A stretch of 64,000 bases of DNA from Lentibacillus cibarius (GTDB lineage Bacteria > Bacillota > Bacilli > Bacillales > Amphibacillaceae), in NCBI RefSeq assembly GCF_005887555.1, contig NZ_VCIA01000001.1, positions 2,294,001-2,358,000 on the forward strand, in the 5' to 3' direction. The notes below the pieces were generated by a model that saw only the letters and a list, made by a program, of their open reading frames with translations, was not told the DNA's origin and did no database searches. Shown piece by piece: positions 45,058 to 54,379 of this stretch. The translations under genes were made by a program, and so were the position numbers. Each line of letters begins with the position of its first letter. Within the stretch, counting starts at the first letter, position 1.

Positions 45058-45470
45058 GACCGTATTGTCCGTGCTCGTTGCATGTTGTGGTAGCGACTAC
45101 AGTGAAAATACAGACAAAGCAAGTAATAATGAAAACAATAAAAGTTGCTGTCGTTGAATCACCAATGTTAGACGTTGTAGAAATTGCAAAAGAAAATATT
45201 GAAGTTGAGATGGTTAAAATGGGTGACTACATTCAACCTAACGAAGCACTAGCAAACGAAGAGGTTGATGCACACTTTACAATGCATTTCCCAATGATGA
45301 ATCAGTTTAACCAAAACTCAGATGCTGAACTAGTAGAAGTTCAGCCGATTTATTATGCTAATTTCGGCCTTTATGCAAAAGAATACGATAGTATCGAGGA
45401 GATTCCGGATGACGCAACGATTGGTATTGCAAATAATCCAGCTAACCTTGATCGTTCCCTTTGCAGTTAG
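45058..45470 (+). pseudogene. MetQ/NlpA-type lipoprotein remnant
   Basis: One frame has a lipobox (LSVLVACCGS), the next (from about 45125) the MetQ body: IKVAVVESPMLDVVEIAKEN, GDYIQPNEALANEEVDAHFT and IPDDATIGIANNPANLDRSL. It stops at about half the normal length (270 residues). A frameshift after the signal region and a truncated C-terminus indicate a dead methionine-binding protein; no metN or metI is adjacent. Confidence 0.75.
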
Positions 45471-45557
45471 CTTCACCTAATAATTTACAAAAGGGATATA
45501 CTATATTATAATTTTTATTAGAAAACAAAAAAAATGAATAGTAGACAAAGAGGTTTT

Positions 45558-45730
45558 TTGCAGTGTTCCAAGTGAACTTAACTGTAAAACTAAGAGGGAA
45601 GTTGGTGTAAATCCAACACGGTCCCGCCACTGTAAGCGATGAGGATGGTTACAAATAATATCCACTGTGTTTCTAACACGGGAAGGAGTAACCTACCGTT
45701 AATTCGTAAGTCAGGAGACCTGCCTATTTG
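45558..45730 (+). ncRNA. Cobalamin (B12) riboswitch
   Basis: The core GAGGGAAGTTGGTGTAAATC and CCGCCACTGTAAGCGATGAG, plus the B12 box AAGTCAGGAGACCTGCC (45708-45724), identify an adenosylcobalamin-type riboswitch. It lies upstream of btuF and is followed by a terminator at 45862, the likely expression switch. Confidence 0.93.
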
Positions 45731-45861
45731 TGTTTAAACTTCCTCGAGGAAAGGAATGTTTAAAGTGCAGGCAATCTGTTTGTACCACAGTGTATCATAC
45801 CAGATAGATTGCAAGTTATCATACTTTTATCAATGGAAGTATAATACCTATGCCTTTAACC

Positions 45862-45891
45862 AACGCTTTCCGCAGGAATAGCGTTTTTTTG
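45862..45891 (+). terminator. Riboswitch terminator before btuF
   Basis: AACGCTTTCC pairs with GGAATAGCGTT (small bulge), followed by seven T. It lies 27 bases before the btuF start and should stop transcription when cobalamin is bound upstream. Confidence 0.8.
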
Positions 45892-45918
45892 TGTTCAAAA
45901 ATAGGAGGAGGAACAGAA

Positions 45919-46923
45919 GTGAATGCAGAGATGTTAAAAAGATGGGGACTTATTAGTGTTATTTTATTGTTTACTATGGCCATTATCGTAGGTTGTGGTA
46001 AACCGGAATCTGATGGTAATGGGGAAGAGGAGGTTAATGATTCGAACGGTAATGAACAAGTTGATGAAGATAGTGGACAAACCTTCCCAATAACCATTAC
46101 AGATGATGCAGAACGTGAAGTTACGATTGAAAATAAACCAAAATCGATTATTTCGCTTCAAGCGAGTACGACAGAAATTGTATTTGACCTTGGTTTAGGT
46201 GATAAAGTTATCGGAGTATCTGATTATAGTAATTACCCCGAAGAAACACAAGAGATCGATAAACTCGGTGGACAGGAAATCTCCGTTGAGAAGGTTCTTT
46301 CCCTACTCCCGCAAATTGCTTTTGTTACCGACTATCATTACGAAAATGCAAAGGAAACAATAAAACAGTTTGAAGAGGCGGGAATTACTGTCGTTGTTGT
46401 TGGAAGTGCCACTTCTTTCGACGATGTTTATAGTGACATAACCATGATCGCTAAAGCAACTGGAACAACAACTGAGGCAGAAGAAACGATTTCTCATATG
46501 AAAATGCGTTTAGCTGAAATCAAAGAAAAAGCTGATAAAGAAGTTACGGATAAGAAGGAAGTATGGGTGGAAGTTTCACCCGCACCAGATATTTATACAA
46601 CTGGAACAAATACATTTATGAACGAAATGCTTGAGTCGATCCAGGCCATTAATGTAGCAGCAGAATATGAGGGGTGGGTTAGTTTGAGCGAGGAAGAAAT
46701 TGTGAAGTTGAACCCGGAAGCAATTGTTACTACTTATGGTTATTATGTAGATAATCCACGTCAAGATGTGTTAAGTCGTGAAGGCTGGGCAGAAGTACCG
46801 GCTGTTAAAAATGAACACGTCGTTGATGTAAATAACGATACTGTAACCAGACCAGGCCCTCGGTTAATTGAAGGAGTCGAGACACTTGCGGAGCTTGTTT
46901 ACCCTGAAGTTTTCAAAAAGTAA
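45919..46923 (+). CDS. btuF: Cobalamin-binding lipoprotein BtuF
   Basis: GTG 45919 behind AGGAGGAG gives a 334-residue lipoprotein (lipobox IVGC). An acidic linker precedes a periplasmic-binding domain of the vitamin B12/iron-siderophore type (TITDDAEREVTIENKPKSII, LQASTTEIVFDLGLGDKVIG, NEHVVDVNNDTVTRPGPRLI). With the riboswitch and CbiZ domain downstream, corrinoid uptake is the best reading. The upstream ATG at 45850 lies inside the terminator region and is rejected. Confidence 0.88.
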   Translation: MNAEMLKRWGLISVILLFTMAIIVGCGKPESDGNGEEEVNDSNGNEQVDEDSGQTFPITITDDAEREVTIENKPKSIISLQASTTEIVFDLGLGDKVIGVSDYSNYPEETQEIDKLGGQEISVEKVLSLLPQIAFVTDYHYENAKETIKQFEEAGITVVVVGSATSFDDVYSDITMIAKATGTTTEAEETISHMKMRLAEIKEKADKEVTDKKEVWVEVSPAPDIYTTGTNTFMNEMLESIQAINVAAEYEGWVSLSEEEIVKLNPEAIVTTYGYYVDNPRQDVLSREGWAEVPAVKNEHVVDVNNDTVTRPGPRLIEGVETLAELVYPEVFKK

Positions 46924-47953
46924 AATAGGCTGGCTGTATATTCTATGCGGAGGAGTCGCGCTTGGTACAGCCCTTCTTGGTTTAATAATGAGTAGTGTCC
47001 ATGTCTCGATAGATACGATTTCACATATTATTTTGGATAAAACGTTACATATCAATTTACTTAATGAAGTACCAAAAAATGAAGAAATGATTATTTGGAA
47101 TATCCGGTTACCGCGGGTGTTACTCGCTTTTTGTGTTGGTGCATCACTTGGACTTGCCGGAGCAGCATTTCAAGGATTATTACGGAACCCATTAGCAGAT
47201 CCCTATACCATAGGGGTTTCATCGGGTGCATCTTTAGGTGCTGTATTTGTATTATTTTTTCAATTTTCGATTGTTGGTATAGAAAATTTCACCTTGCCGA
47301 TTGTAGCGGTTATTACTGGCTTCTTAACACTTTTTATTGTGTTCGGTCTCGTTCGATTAAGTAGTAGAAGTCTGGCAGTTGAAACAATCATATTAGCTGG
47401 AATTATTGTAAGTGCTTTTATTGGAGCAATTGTCTCCTTGATTATTTCATTAAGTGATCGAGATGCAATGACACAAATTATTTACTGGTTGTACGGAAGT
47501 GTTGGAATGAGAGGTTGGAGTCATGTGAAGTTGATCGTACCGTTTATGCTTGTTGGCTCTTTCATTATCATTTATTACTACCGTGAATTAAATGCGTTAG
47601 CACTCGGTGAAGATGCGGCAGATCATATTGGTGTCAATGTGAAAAAAGGGAAAATGTTTATTTTAATTGGCGCTTCAATATTAACAGGAGCAGCGGTTGC
47701 GGTATCGGGGTCTATTGGGTTTGTTGGCCTTGTCATTCCACACCTTGTCCGTCTGGTAACTGGTCCGAATCATCGTCACGTCCTACCACTATCCATGCTC
47801 GTAGGGGGAGCGTTTCTCATTTTAGCCGATTTAGTTTCTCGGACGATTATTGCCCCGGAAGAGCTGCCAATTGGTGTCATAACGGCATTAATAGGTGCAC
47901 CGGTATTTGCGCTATTGCTGACAAAAGAACGAATGTTGCGGAGGGGATCGTAA
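46868..47953 (+). CDS. btuC: Cobalamin ABC transporter permease BtuC
   Basis: This FecCD/BtuC permease has NIRLPRVLLAFCVGASLGLA GAAFQGLLRNPLADP and the cytoplasmic loop ALALGEDAADHIGVNVKKGK, then GSIGFVGLVIPHLVRLVTGP NHR. About ten helices. Its start lies inside btuF; TTG 46886 (GGAG eight bases before) or TTG 46868 are candidates. It overlaps the ATPase gene by one base. Confidence 0.9.
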   Translation: MKESRHLRSLFTLKFSKSKIGWLYILCGGVALGTALLGLIMSSVHVSIDTISHIILDKTLHINLLNEVPKNEEMIIWNIRLPRVLLAFCVGASLGLAGAAFQGLLRNPLADPYTIGVSSGASLGAVFVLFFQFSIVGIENFTLPIVAVITGFLTLFIVFGLVRLSSRSLAVETIILAGIIVSAFIGAIVSLIISLSDRDAMTQIIYWLYGSVGMRGWSHVKLIVPFMLVGSFIIIYYYRELNALALGEDAADHIGVNVKKGKMFILIGASILTGAAVAVSGSIGFVGLVIPHLVRLVTGPNHRHVLPLSMLVGGAFLILADLVSRTIIAPEELPIGVITALIGAPVFALLLTKERMLRRGS

Positions 47954-49425
47954 TGATGCAGTTGGAAAATTTAGCAGGAGGATACATGAATCCCCCCACC
48001 ATTCAGGGAGTAAATATTAAAATTGAAAAGGGTGAATTTTTTGTTTTGCTTGGCCCGAATGGAAGCGGGAAAACAACTCTTTTCAAGTTAATTACTGGGC
48101 AGTTGCCTATCCAAGGGGGAAATGTTTTCCTTGAAGGAAAGAATATTAACTCTTTTTCCAAGCTTGAAAGGGCAAAAAAACTAGCTGTTCTAACTCAAGA
48201 GATTCAAGTTTCGTTTGATTACACGGTGGAGGAAATTGTTAGTCTAGGTCGTTACCCACATCAAAAAGGAATCATAAAAATACTTTCACAGAATGATCAA
48301 ACCATTATTGACGAAGTGATGGAATTAACTAAAATAAGTCATTTTCGCAACAAACCATTTCGAACAATTAGTGGTGGGGAGAAGCAACGGGTATTGTTGG
48401 CCAAAGCGTTAGTTCAGCAGCCGGAAGTATTACTTTTAGATGAGCCAACAAATCATCTGGATATTAAACACACCTTTCAAATTCTGGATTTACTAAAGAG
48501 GCAACAGCAAACAAACGGGTTAACCGTCTTTTCTATTTTACATGACTTAAATGTAGCCTCCCTTTATGCCGATCGGGTTGCTTTACTACATGAGGGGACC
48601 TTTTTAGAAGTTGGGGATGTAGATACGTTGAGGAAAACGGATCAGTTAAAGAAAGTATATGAAGTAGACATTCAGCAGCAATCTCACCCAACGATTCCGA
48701 AACCGCAGCTTTTGATGACTCCGGGCTATTCAAACAAAAACAATCGTACAAACTTTGAACAGTCTTACCAAATAAAACAAACCGACGATGTTATTCATGT
48801 GGCCTTTGATCAATCTTTACGAACAATTTCCAATGGTGTAATAGGTGATGGCATTCAGTGGTCCAGTCACTTTTGTAATTTCCATGTGTCGAAAAAATAC
48901 AACTGCGCTAACCCTGAGACCGATATCAAGCAATGGATGATAGAAAGAAATATTCCACATGAATGCGCTGTTGGGATGATGACTGCTGTGAAGCTAAAAG
49001 ATGCTGTGATAGTAACAAAAAAAATAGATGGCTTGTCCATGCTTGTTCTCGTGACAGCAGGTGCAGATAATGCGGTTGATATAACCAATTCAACACATGA
49101 ATTAGAGCCAACGATTGGTACGATTAACACGATGGTCTTTGTCGATGCCCATTTTACCGATGGAGCACTCGTAAATGCATCTAAGTCTGCCACGGAAACG
49201 AAGGTGAAAGCCTTGCAAGATCTTGATATTAAGGATCCGCTATCAAATACGGTGGCAACAGGTACATCGACGGACGCTCTCCTCATTGGTGTTACCCAAC
49301 AAGGGAAAAAAACACCATATGCCGGTTCCGGAACCGTTGTAGGCAAAAGGATTGGAAGCGTGGTTTATCAGGCAACAAGGCAAGCGCTGGAAAAGGAGTT
49401 ACACAGAGTTGAAGCCGGGCGTTAA
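47953..49425 (+). CDS. btuD: BtuD ATPase fused to CbiZ adenosylcobinamide amidohydrolase
   Basis: This 490-residue fusion has an N-terminal ABC ATPase (about 1-250: GPNGSGKTTLFKLITG, ISGGEKQRVLLAKALV, VLLLDEPTNHLD, FSILHDLNVASLYADR) and a C-terminal CbiZ domain (about 270-490: HVAFDQSLRTISNGVIGDGI, ECAVGMMTAVKLKDAVIVTK, VTAGADNAVDI, STDALLIGVTQQGKKTPYAG). CbiZ removes the aminopropanol arm of adenosylcobinamide, so imported incomplete corrinoids can be remodelled through cobyric acid. The fusion ties uptake to salvage. Confidence 0.92.
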   Translation: MMQLENLAGGYMNPPTIQGVNIKIEKGEFFVLLGPNGSGKTTLFKLITGQLPIQGGNVFLEGKNINSFSKLERAKKLAVLTQEIQVSFDYTVEEIVSLGRYPHQKGIIKILSQNDQTIIDEVMELTKISHFRNKPFRTISGGEKQRVLLAKALVQQPEVLLLDEPTNHLDIKHTFQILDLLKRQQQTNGLTVFSILHDLNVASLYADRVALLHEGTFLEVGDVDTLRKTDQLKKVYEVDIQQQSHPTIPKPQLLMTPGYSNKNNRTNFEQSYQIKQTDDVIHVAFDQSLRTISNGVIGDGIQWSSHFCNFHVSKKYNCANPETDIKQWMIERNIPHECAVGMMTAVKLKDAVIVTKKIDGLSMLVLVTAGADNAVDITNSTHELEPTIGTINTMVFVDAHFTDGALVNASKSATETKVKALQDLDIKDPLSNTVATGTSTDALLIGVTQQGKKTPYAGSGTVVGKRIGSVVYQATRQALEKELHRVEAGR

Positions 49426-49491
49426 TTGAAACGGCTGTTTTCAAAAGGTTGTTGGTAGAAAAGAGCCACGAAAAAGAGGAGAGGTAAACTA

Positions 49492-50874
49492 ATGACGAAA
49501 CGAAAAATTGTCATTGCAGGTACGGAGAGCGGTGTAGGTAAAACAACCGTAGCAATCGGTCTGATGTCAGCTTTGAAAAAACGGGGGCTAACTGTTCAAG
49601 GGTTTAAATGTGGGCCGGACTATATTGATCCAACTTATCACACAGCTGTTACAGGACGGAAGTCTCGTAATTTAGATAGCTGGATGCTAACACACAATCA
49701 CGTTATGGATGTGTTCGTAAATGGAAGTCAAGGAGCGGAAATTTCCGTAATTGAAGGTGTGATGGGATTTTTTGATGGGAAAAACTCAGAAACCAATCAG
49801 GGAAGTACGGCAGAAATAAGTATGTTAACGAAGAGTCCGGTTTTGCTCGTCGTCAATTGTGCGGGTATGGCTCGAAGTGCAGCTGCAATTGTAAAAGGTT
49901 TTCAACTATTTGATGAGAGTACGAATATTGTTGGTGTCATTGCAAATAAAGTAGGGAGCAAAGGCCATTTTGAATTAGTAAAAAACGCAGTTGAACAGGA
50001 ATGCCATATTCCAGTAATCGGCTATTTGAAGCGGGAGTTTGATATTAAAATCCCAGAGCGGCACCTTGGCCTCATTCCTTCGATTGAAAGAGGGGAGCTT
50101 GATACCTTTTTTGACCAATTGGGAGAGTTAATGCTAGAGACGATTGATGTTGATGTGCTAATAGATATGGCTGTAGCCGAACCAATAAAGTGTAGTCAGC
50201 AGCCATCCATGTTTGAAAAGAAAAAAGACAATGTAGCTAAAATTGCCGTGGCCAAAGATGCGGCTTTCAATTTTTATTACCCCGAAAATCTAGAAATATT
50301 GGAAGCAAATGGCGGGGAATTGATTTATTTCTCCCCACTAGCAGGTGAGACGATACCGAACGATGTAGATGGACTTTACCTAGGTGGCGGATTCCCAGAA
50401 GAGTTTGCTAGTTTACTTGCAAAGAATAAAGAAACCAAATGTTCCGTGAAGGATGCTGTTGATCAGGGATTACCAACACTTGCGGAATGTGGCGGGTTTA
50501 TGTATTTAACAGATTCAATTAAAACTACCAAAAATCAAACATATTCAATGGCAGGTGTCATTCCTGGAAGGATTCAAATGCAAGACAGGTTAGCTGCGCT
50601 AGGGTACAGAGAAGTTCGTGGGAAGCTAGATAATTTTCTCCTCGAAGACCTCGTCGCAAAGGGGCATGAATTTCATTACGGTTCTTTTCATCCAAAAGAA
50701 GAAAAGGTTCCTTACGCATATCAAACAACAGGTTTGAGAGGTGTGCGTAACGAAGGTTATTTGAAAAATAATGTAGTTGCCGGGTTTACGCATTTTCATT
50801 TCGGATCTTGTCCTAGAATGGTGGAAAATTGGCTGAAGAAATGTATAGCGTATTACGGGAATAGGGGGAAATAA
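49492..50874 (+). CDS. cbiA: Cobyrinate a,c-diamide synthase CbiA
   Basis: This 460-residue ATP- and glutamine-dependent amidase has an N-terminal dethiobiotin-synthetase-like domain (KIVIAGTESGVGKTTVAIGL, KCGPDYIDPTYHTAVTG, VIEGVMGFFDGKN) and a C-terminal GATase domain (LYLGGGFPEEFA, AECGGFMYL with the catalytic Cys, HFHFGSCPRM). Start 49492 behind GAGGAGAGG. It acts in late corrin-ring amidation and belongs to the B12 cluster under the riboswitch. Confidence 0.93.
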   Translation: MTKRKIVIAGTESGVGKTTVAIGLMSALKKRGLTVQGFKCGPDYIDPTYHTAVTGRKSRNLDSWMLTHNHVMDVFVNGSQGAEISVIEGVMGFFDGKNSETNQGSTAEISMLTKSPVLLVVNCAGMARSAAAIVKGFQLFDESTNIVGVIANKVGSKGHFELVKNAVEQECHIPVIGYLKREFDIKIPERHLGLIPSIERGELDTFFDQLGELMLETIDVDVLIDMAVAEPIKCSQQPSMFEKKKDNVAKIAVAKDAAFNFYYPENLEILEANGGELIYFSPLAGETIPNDVDGLYLGGGFPEEFASLLAKNKETKCSVKDAVDQGLPTLAECGGFMYLTDSIKTTKNQTYSMAGVIPGRIQMQDRLAALGYREVRGKLDNFLLEDLVAKGHEFHYGSFHPKEEKVPYAYQTTGLRGVRNEGYLKNNVVAGFTHFHFGSCPRMVENWLKKCIAYYGNRGK

Positions 50875-50875
50875 T

Positions 50876-51109
50876 ATGTTGAATCAAAATTATTCGGTTC
50901 CAATGTTAATTAAGGAAATGGGGCAAGTAAGCCGATATATAAATACACTGACAAAGTTGCTTAGAAGTCTTGGCAGGCTTGAGGAATTAGCCATTTAATT
51001 TCAGGAAGATGCAATGACCCGGAAAGAAGCAGAAGACGCACTTAAAGTTGGTTATCAACATTCAATCAGCTACTTTAATGATAGAGGAAATCGCTACGTT
51101 TGTTACTGA
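50876..51109 (+). pseudogene. cobT: cobT remnant
   Basis: A 78-codon in-frame stretch carries two separated CobT signatures: RSLGRLEELAI (followed by a stop in place of Gln) and AMTRKEAEDALKVGYQ. The intervening and following hundreds of residues are deleted. CobT attaches ribose phosphate to dimethylbenzimidazole. An RBS (GGGGGA) and ATG persist at 50876. Decay is real here, unlike the single-base breaks nearby. Confidence 0.6.
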
Positions 51110-51141
51110 GGGAGTATTAAATAAACAATAGGAGGAATCAA

Positions 51142-51693
51142 ATGGTACAGAAAAGAAGAAAACGACAGGGCTTAACATTAGTTTATACTGGTGATGGTAA
51201 AGGAAAGACGACAGCAGCTATTGGATTAACAGCTCGGGCAGTTGGTCAAGGGTTTAACGTAAAGATTTTACAGTTTATCAAATCACCAAGACGTGCCTAT
51301 GGGGAGCAAATTACCTTAGAAAAGTTAGGTGTCGAGATAGAGCAGCTTGGCATTGGATTTACATGGACCAAAACCCCAGAAGAACATCGAGAAGCATTAA
51401 GAAAAGCATGGCCAAAAGCAAAGGAGATAGTGATGAGTGGAGAATATGACCTTGTTGTCCTAGACGAATTAAACAATGCGTTAGCGATTGACAAATTTCC
51501 GATTGATGATGTGTTGCCATTAGAGGAAGTAAAGGACTTAATAAAAAATAAACCAGAACATGTCCACCTCGTTATTACCGGAAGAAATGCCAAACAAGAA
51601 ATTAAAGATATCGCCGACCTTGTTTCCGTGGTTGATGTGGAAAAGCATTACTATGATAGAGGTATCCCAGCAGTGAAAGGGATTGAGCTTTAA
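51142..51693 (+). CDS. cobO: Cob(I)alamin/cobinamide adenosyltransferase CobO
   Basis: This 183-residue P-loop enzyme has YTGDGKGKTTAAIGLTARAV (ATP site), LQFIKSPRRAYGEQ, FTWTKTPEEHREALRKAW and VVLDELNNAL. It adds the 5'-deoxyadenosyl group to the corrinoid cobalt. RBS AGGAGG. It follows the dead cobT remnant and precedes cobQ. Confidence 0.93.
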   Translation: MVQKRRKRQGLTLVYTGDGKGKTTAAIGLTARAVGQGFNVKILQFIKSPRRAYGEQITLEKLGVEIEQLGIGFTWTKTPEEHREALRKAWPKAKEIVMSGEYDLVVLDELNNALAIDKFPIDDVLPLEEVKDLIKNKPEHVHLVITGRNAKQEIKDIADLVSVVDVEKHYYDRGIPAVKGIEL

Positions 51694-51729
51694 GGGTTAA
51701 GTGAAAGTGTTAAAGTGGGTGTAGCGTCA

Positions 51730-53233
51730 ATGGAAAAAGCCGTTCCTTTAATGATTCAGGGTACCCATTCAGATGCCGGAAAAAGTGCTATTGCAACTGC
51801 CTTCTGCCGTATATTTACGCAGGATGGTTTTAACACAGCTCCATTTAAGTCTCAAAATATGGCATTGAATGCTTATGTTACAGCTGATGGAAAAGAGATT
51901 GGGCGTTCCCAAGGTGTACAAGCAGATGCAGCAGGTGTCATTGCCACAACAGATATAAATCCAATACTAATCAAGCCAACAGGGGCCTGCCAATCCCAAA
52001 TTGTTGTACATGGCAAGCCATTTAAAAATATGCAGGCAGGCGAATATCGGCAAGATTTTTTCCAACAAGGGTTACGGTTAATAAAAGAATCTTACCATAG
52101 ATTGTCTGCCAGTTATGATCGAATTGTGATTGAAGGCGCAGGTAGTCCCGCTGAAATCAATTTAAATGATAGAGAGCTTGTCAATATGCGGGTAGCACAA
52201 ATCGCAAAAACACCAGTTATTTTGGTCGGAAACATTGAAAAAGGTGGGGTTTTTGCCAGTTTAGTAGGAACCTTGCAGCTCCTCCAACCAGAAGATCGTA
52301 AACGGGTAGTCGGGGTATCATTAATAAATTTAGAGGAGATGTATCGTTATTACAGCCTGGATTAACGTGGTTTGAAGAATATACCAATATCCCCGTTCTC
52401 GGGGTGATTCCACATATCGATAACTTTGTCATGGAGGCGGAGGATTCAGTTGTGTTAGACAGCTATTCTTCTCATAAGGATACATCCAAAGTGATTGATA
52501 TTGCTGTTATCCGTCATCCGCTGATCACCAACTTTACCGATATGAATCCCTTTTTTGAAGAAACCGATTGTCACGTTCGCTTTGTCCATTCGGCCGATGA
52601 ATTAGCAGAACCAGATTTACTTGTTTTACCTGGAAGCAAAAACACGTTAGCGGATATGCAATTTTTACACCGAACCGGTCTAGCTGATCGAATACGTGCT
52701 TTAGCAGAAAAGAATACGACGATTGTTGGAATCTGTGGAGGTTATCAAATGTTAGGCACGAGCATTATAGATACATATGAGGTGGAGTCATCACATGGGA
52801 AGGTTGCAGGATTAGGACTGATTCCGATGCAAACCAAGATGACTAAAGAAAGGACAACGGTTCAGTCGGAAGGACTTGTCCGTTATGGAGAGAAAACCAT
52901 TTCTGTTACGGGGTATGAGATACATATGGGGGAACCTCATTTTGAAGCTGGGATCAGTCCTTTTATCCAGCTATCAGATCGAACAGAAGGAACCATAACT
53001 GAAAACAGGAACATTATCGGCACCTACTTTCATGGCATCTTCCATAATGACTCATTTCGGGAGAACGTTCTGAATGATATAAGGCGTAAAAAAGGATTGG
53101 ATTCACTTTTAAACCGAACCCCTTATGCTCAAAAAAAGCAGGAAGGTTTTGATTTGTAGCTAAGGTTGTTCGCGATCGCGTTCAACTATCACGTGTGTAT
53201 CAATTAATGAGTGATTTCCATAAGAATGAATGA
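51730..53233 (+). pseudogene. cobQ: Cobyric acid synthase CobQ, two frameshifts
   Basis: The N-terminal half (MIQGTHSDAGKSAIATAFCR, FKSQNMALNAYVT, IEGAGSPAEINLNDRELVNM) breaks near 52315: in the next frame IINKFRGDVSLLQPGLTWFE continues into the glutaminase half (GICGGYQMLG with catalytic Cys, GTYFHGIFHND). A second break near 53156 separates the tail RDRVQLSRVYQLMSDFHKNE, ending at 53233. Each break is repaired by one added G. CobQ amidates four corrin side chains. All catalytic parts are present, so sequencing error is likely; if real, the pathway is blocked. Confidence 0.85.
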
Positions 53234-53320
53234 TAAGAAAAGGAACCTGAAAAGCGGAACTAGCCATATTTCCTTGACATAAATTTCTTAAAACTATAAC
53301 ATTGAATATAACTTAATATA

Positions 53321-53406
53321 TGCACTAGGGGTGTTATTTAACTGAGATGAGTATTACCTCAAACCCTTTGAACCTGAACTAGTTGAAACTAGCGTAGGAA
53401 AGTGTA
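53321..53406 (+). ncRNA. TPP (thiamine pyrophosphate) riboswitch
   Basis: The THI-element motifs are complete: GCACTAGGGGTG, CTGAGATGAG, ACCCTTTGAACCTGA and CTAGCGTAGGAAAGTG. It lies 140 bases before a short-chain dehydrogenase gene, with a terminator at 53469 as expression platform. Confidence 0.94.
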
Positions 53407-53468
53407 AACTCTAATACATACTTAATAGAGCGATTGGGCCTTATTCTTAATATGTAGTTATTTGGTTT

Positions 53469-53505
53469 TACGCAACTTTCCTATGGGGAGGTTGCGTATT
53501 TTTTA
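53469..53505 (+). terminator. Terminator of the TPP riboswitch
   Basis: TACGCAAC (53469-53476) pairs with GTTGCGTA (53491-53498), with inner TTCC/GGGGA pairing, followed by TTTTTTATTT. Repression by TPP through termination is inferred. Confidence 0.85.
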
Positions 53506-53543
53506 TTTAAGTTTCATAAAAAAATAAAAATTTAGGAGTTGTT

Positions 53544-54299
53544 ATGATGACTAGAACAGTATTAGTAACAGGTAGTAGTAGAGGTTTAGGCGCCACTATT
53601 GTAAAAACATTGGCACACCAAGGGTTTCAAGTGGTTATCAATTATTATAAAAGTAAAGATGCTGCTGAGAAACTCGTTTCTGAGATTGGTGAAGAGAATG
53701 CTATTGCAATTCAGGCTGATGTAACAAAGCGTAAAGAAGTAGATAACCTGATAAAAAAAGCAACGGAATATTTTGATCAAATAGATGTTGTAGTCAACAA
53801 CGCATTAGTAGACTTCGAATTTGATCCAAACAAACAGAAACCCTTCGCAGAACTCACTTGGGATGATTATCAAAAACAACTCGATGGTACTTTAAAAGCA
53901 GCATTTAATGTAGTTCAAAGCGTCATACCTCAATTTATTGAACGGCAAAATGGAAGTATTATAAGTATAGGTACTAATTTATATCAAAATCCCGTTGTAC
54001 CCTACCACGAATATACAACGGCTAAAGCTGGATTAATAGGTTTTACACGTAATATCGCTTCTGAATTAGGACTATATGGTATAAAAGCGAATGTAGTTTC
54101 AGGTGGATTATTAAAAACGACTAACGCCAGTGCTGCTACAACACCAGAAGTATTTGATTTAATTGCTCAATCATCACCATTGAAGAAGGTGACCACACCT
54201 CAAGATGTAGCCAATATGGTCGCTTATTTATCTTCGGAAAATGCGAGCGGTATTACAGGTCAAAATTTCACAGTAGATGGCGGTTTGACAATGAACTAA
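53544..54299 (+). CDS. Short-chain dehydrogenase/reductase under TPP control
   Basis: This 251-residue SDR has the cofactor motif TGSSRGLG, NNAL in place of NNAG, catalytic region with Ser-Ile-Gly, YHEYTTAKAGLIGFTR (Tyr-x3-Lys) and C-terminal ITGQNFTVDGGLTMN. It resembles FabG-type NAD(P)-dependent reductases. RBS TTAGGAG. It is the first gene after a TPP riboswitch and is followed by a flavin monooxygenase, so a role in thiamine or thiamine-precursor chemistry is inferred; the substrate is unknown. Confidence 0.87.
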   Translation: MMTRTVLVTGSSRGLGATIVKTLAHQGFQVVINYYKSKDAAEKLVSEIGEENAIAIQADVTKRKEVDNLIKKATEYFDQIDVVVNNALVDFEFDPNKQKPFAELTWDDYQKQLDGTLKAAFNVVQSVIPQFIERQNGSIISIGTNLYQNPVVPYHEYTTAKAGLIGFTRNIASELGLYGIKANVVSGGLLKTTNASAATTPEVFDLIAQSSPLKKVTTPQDVANMVAYLSSENASGITGQNFTVDGGLTMN

Positions 54300-54379
54300 T
54301 AGCTTAAATTACAATAGATAATCCTTCAAAAAAGGAGTATACAAGACATTAATAATGATGTGTTTTGAGGTGTAAATAA

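Noticed and set aside
45850..45918. Upstream ATG that would extend BtuF by 23 codons
   Set aside because: It falls in the riboswitch terminator, and the GTG at 45919 has a strong RBS and a proper signal peptide.
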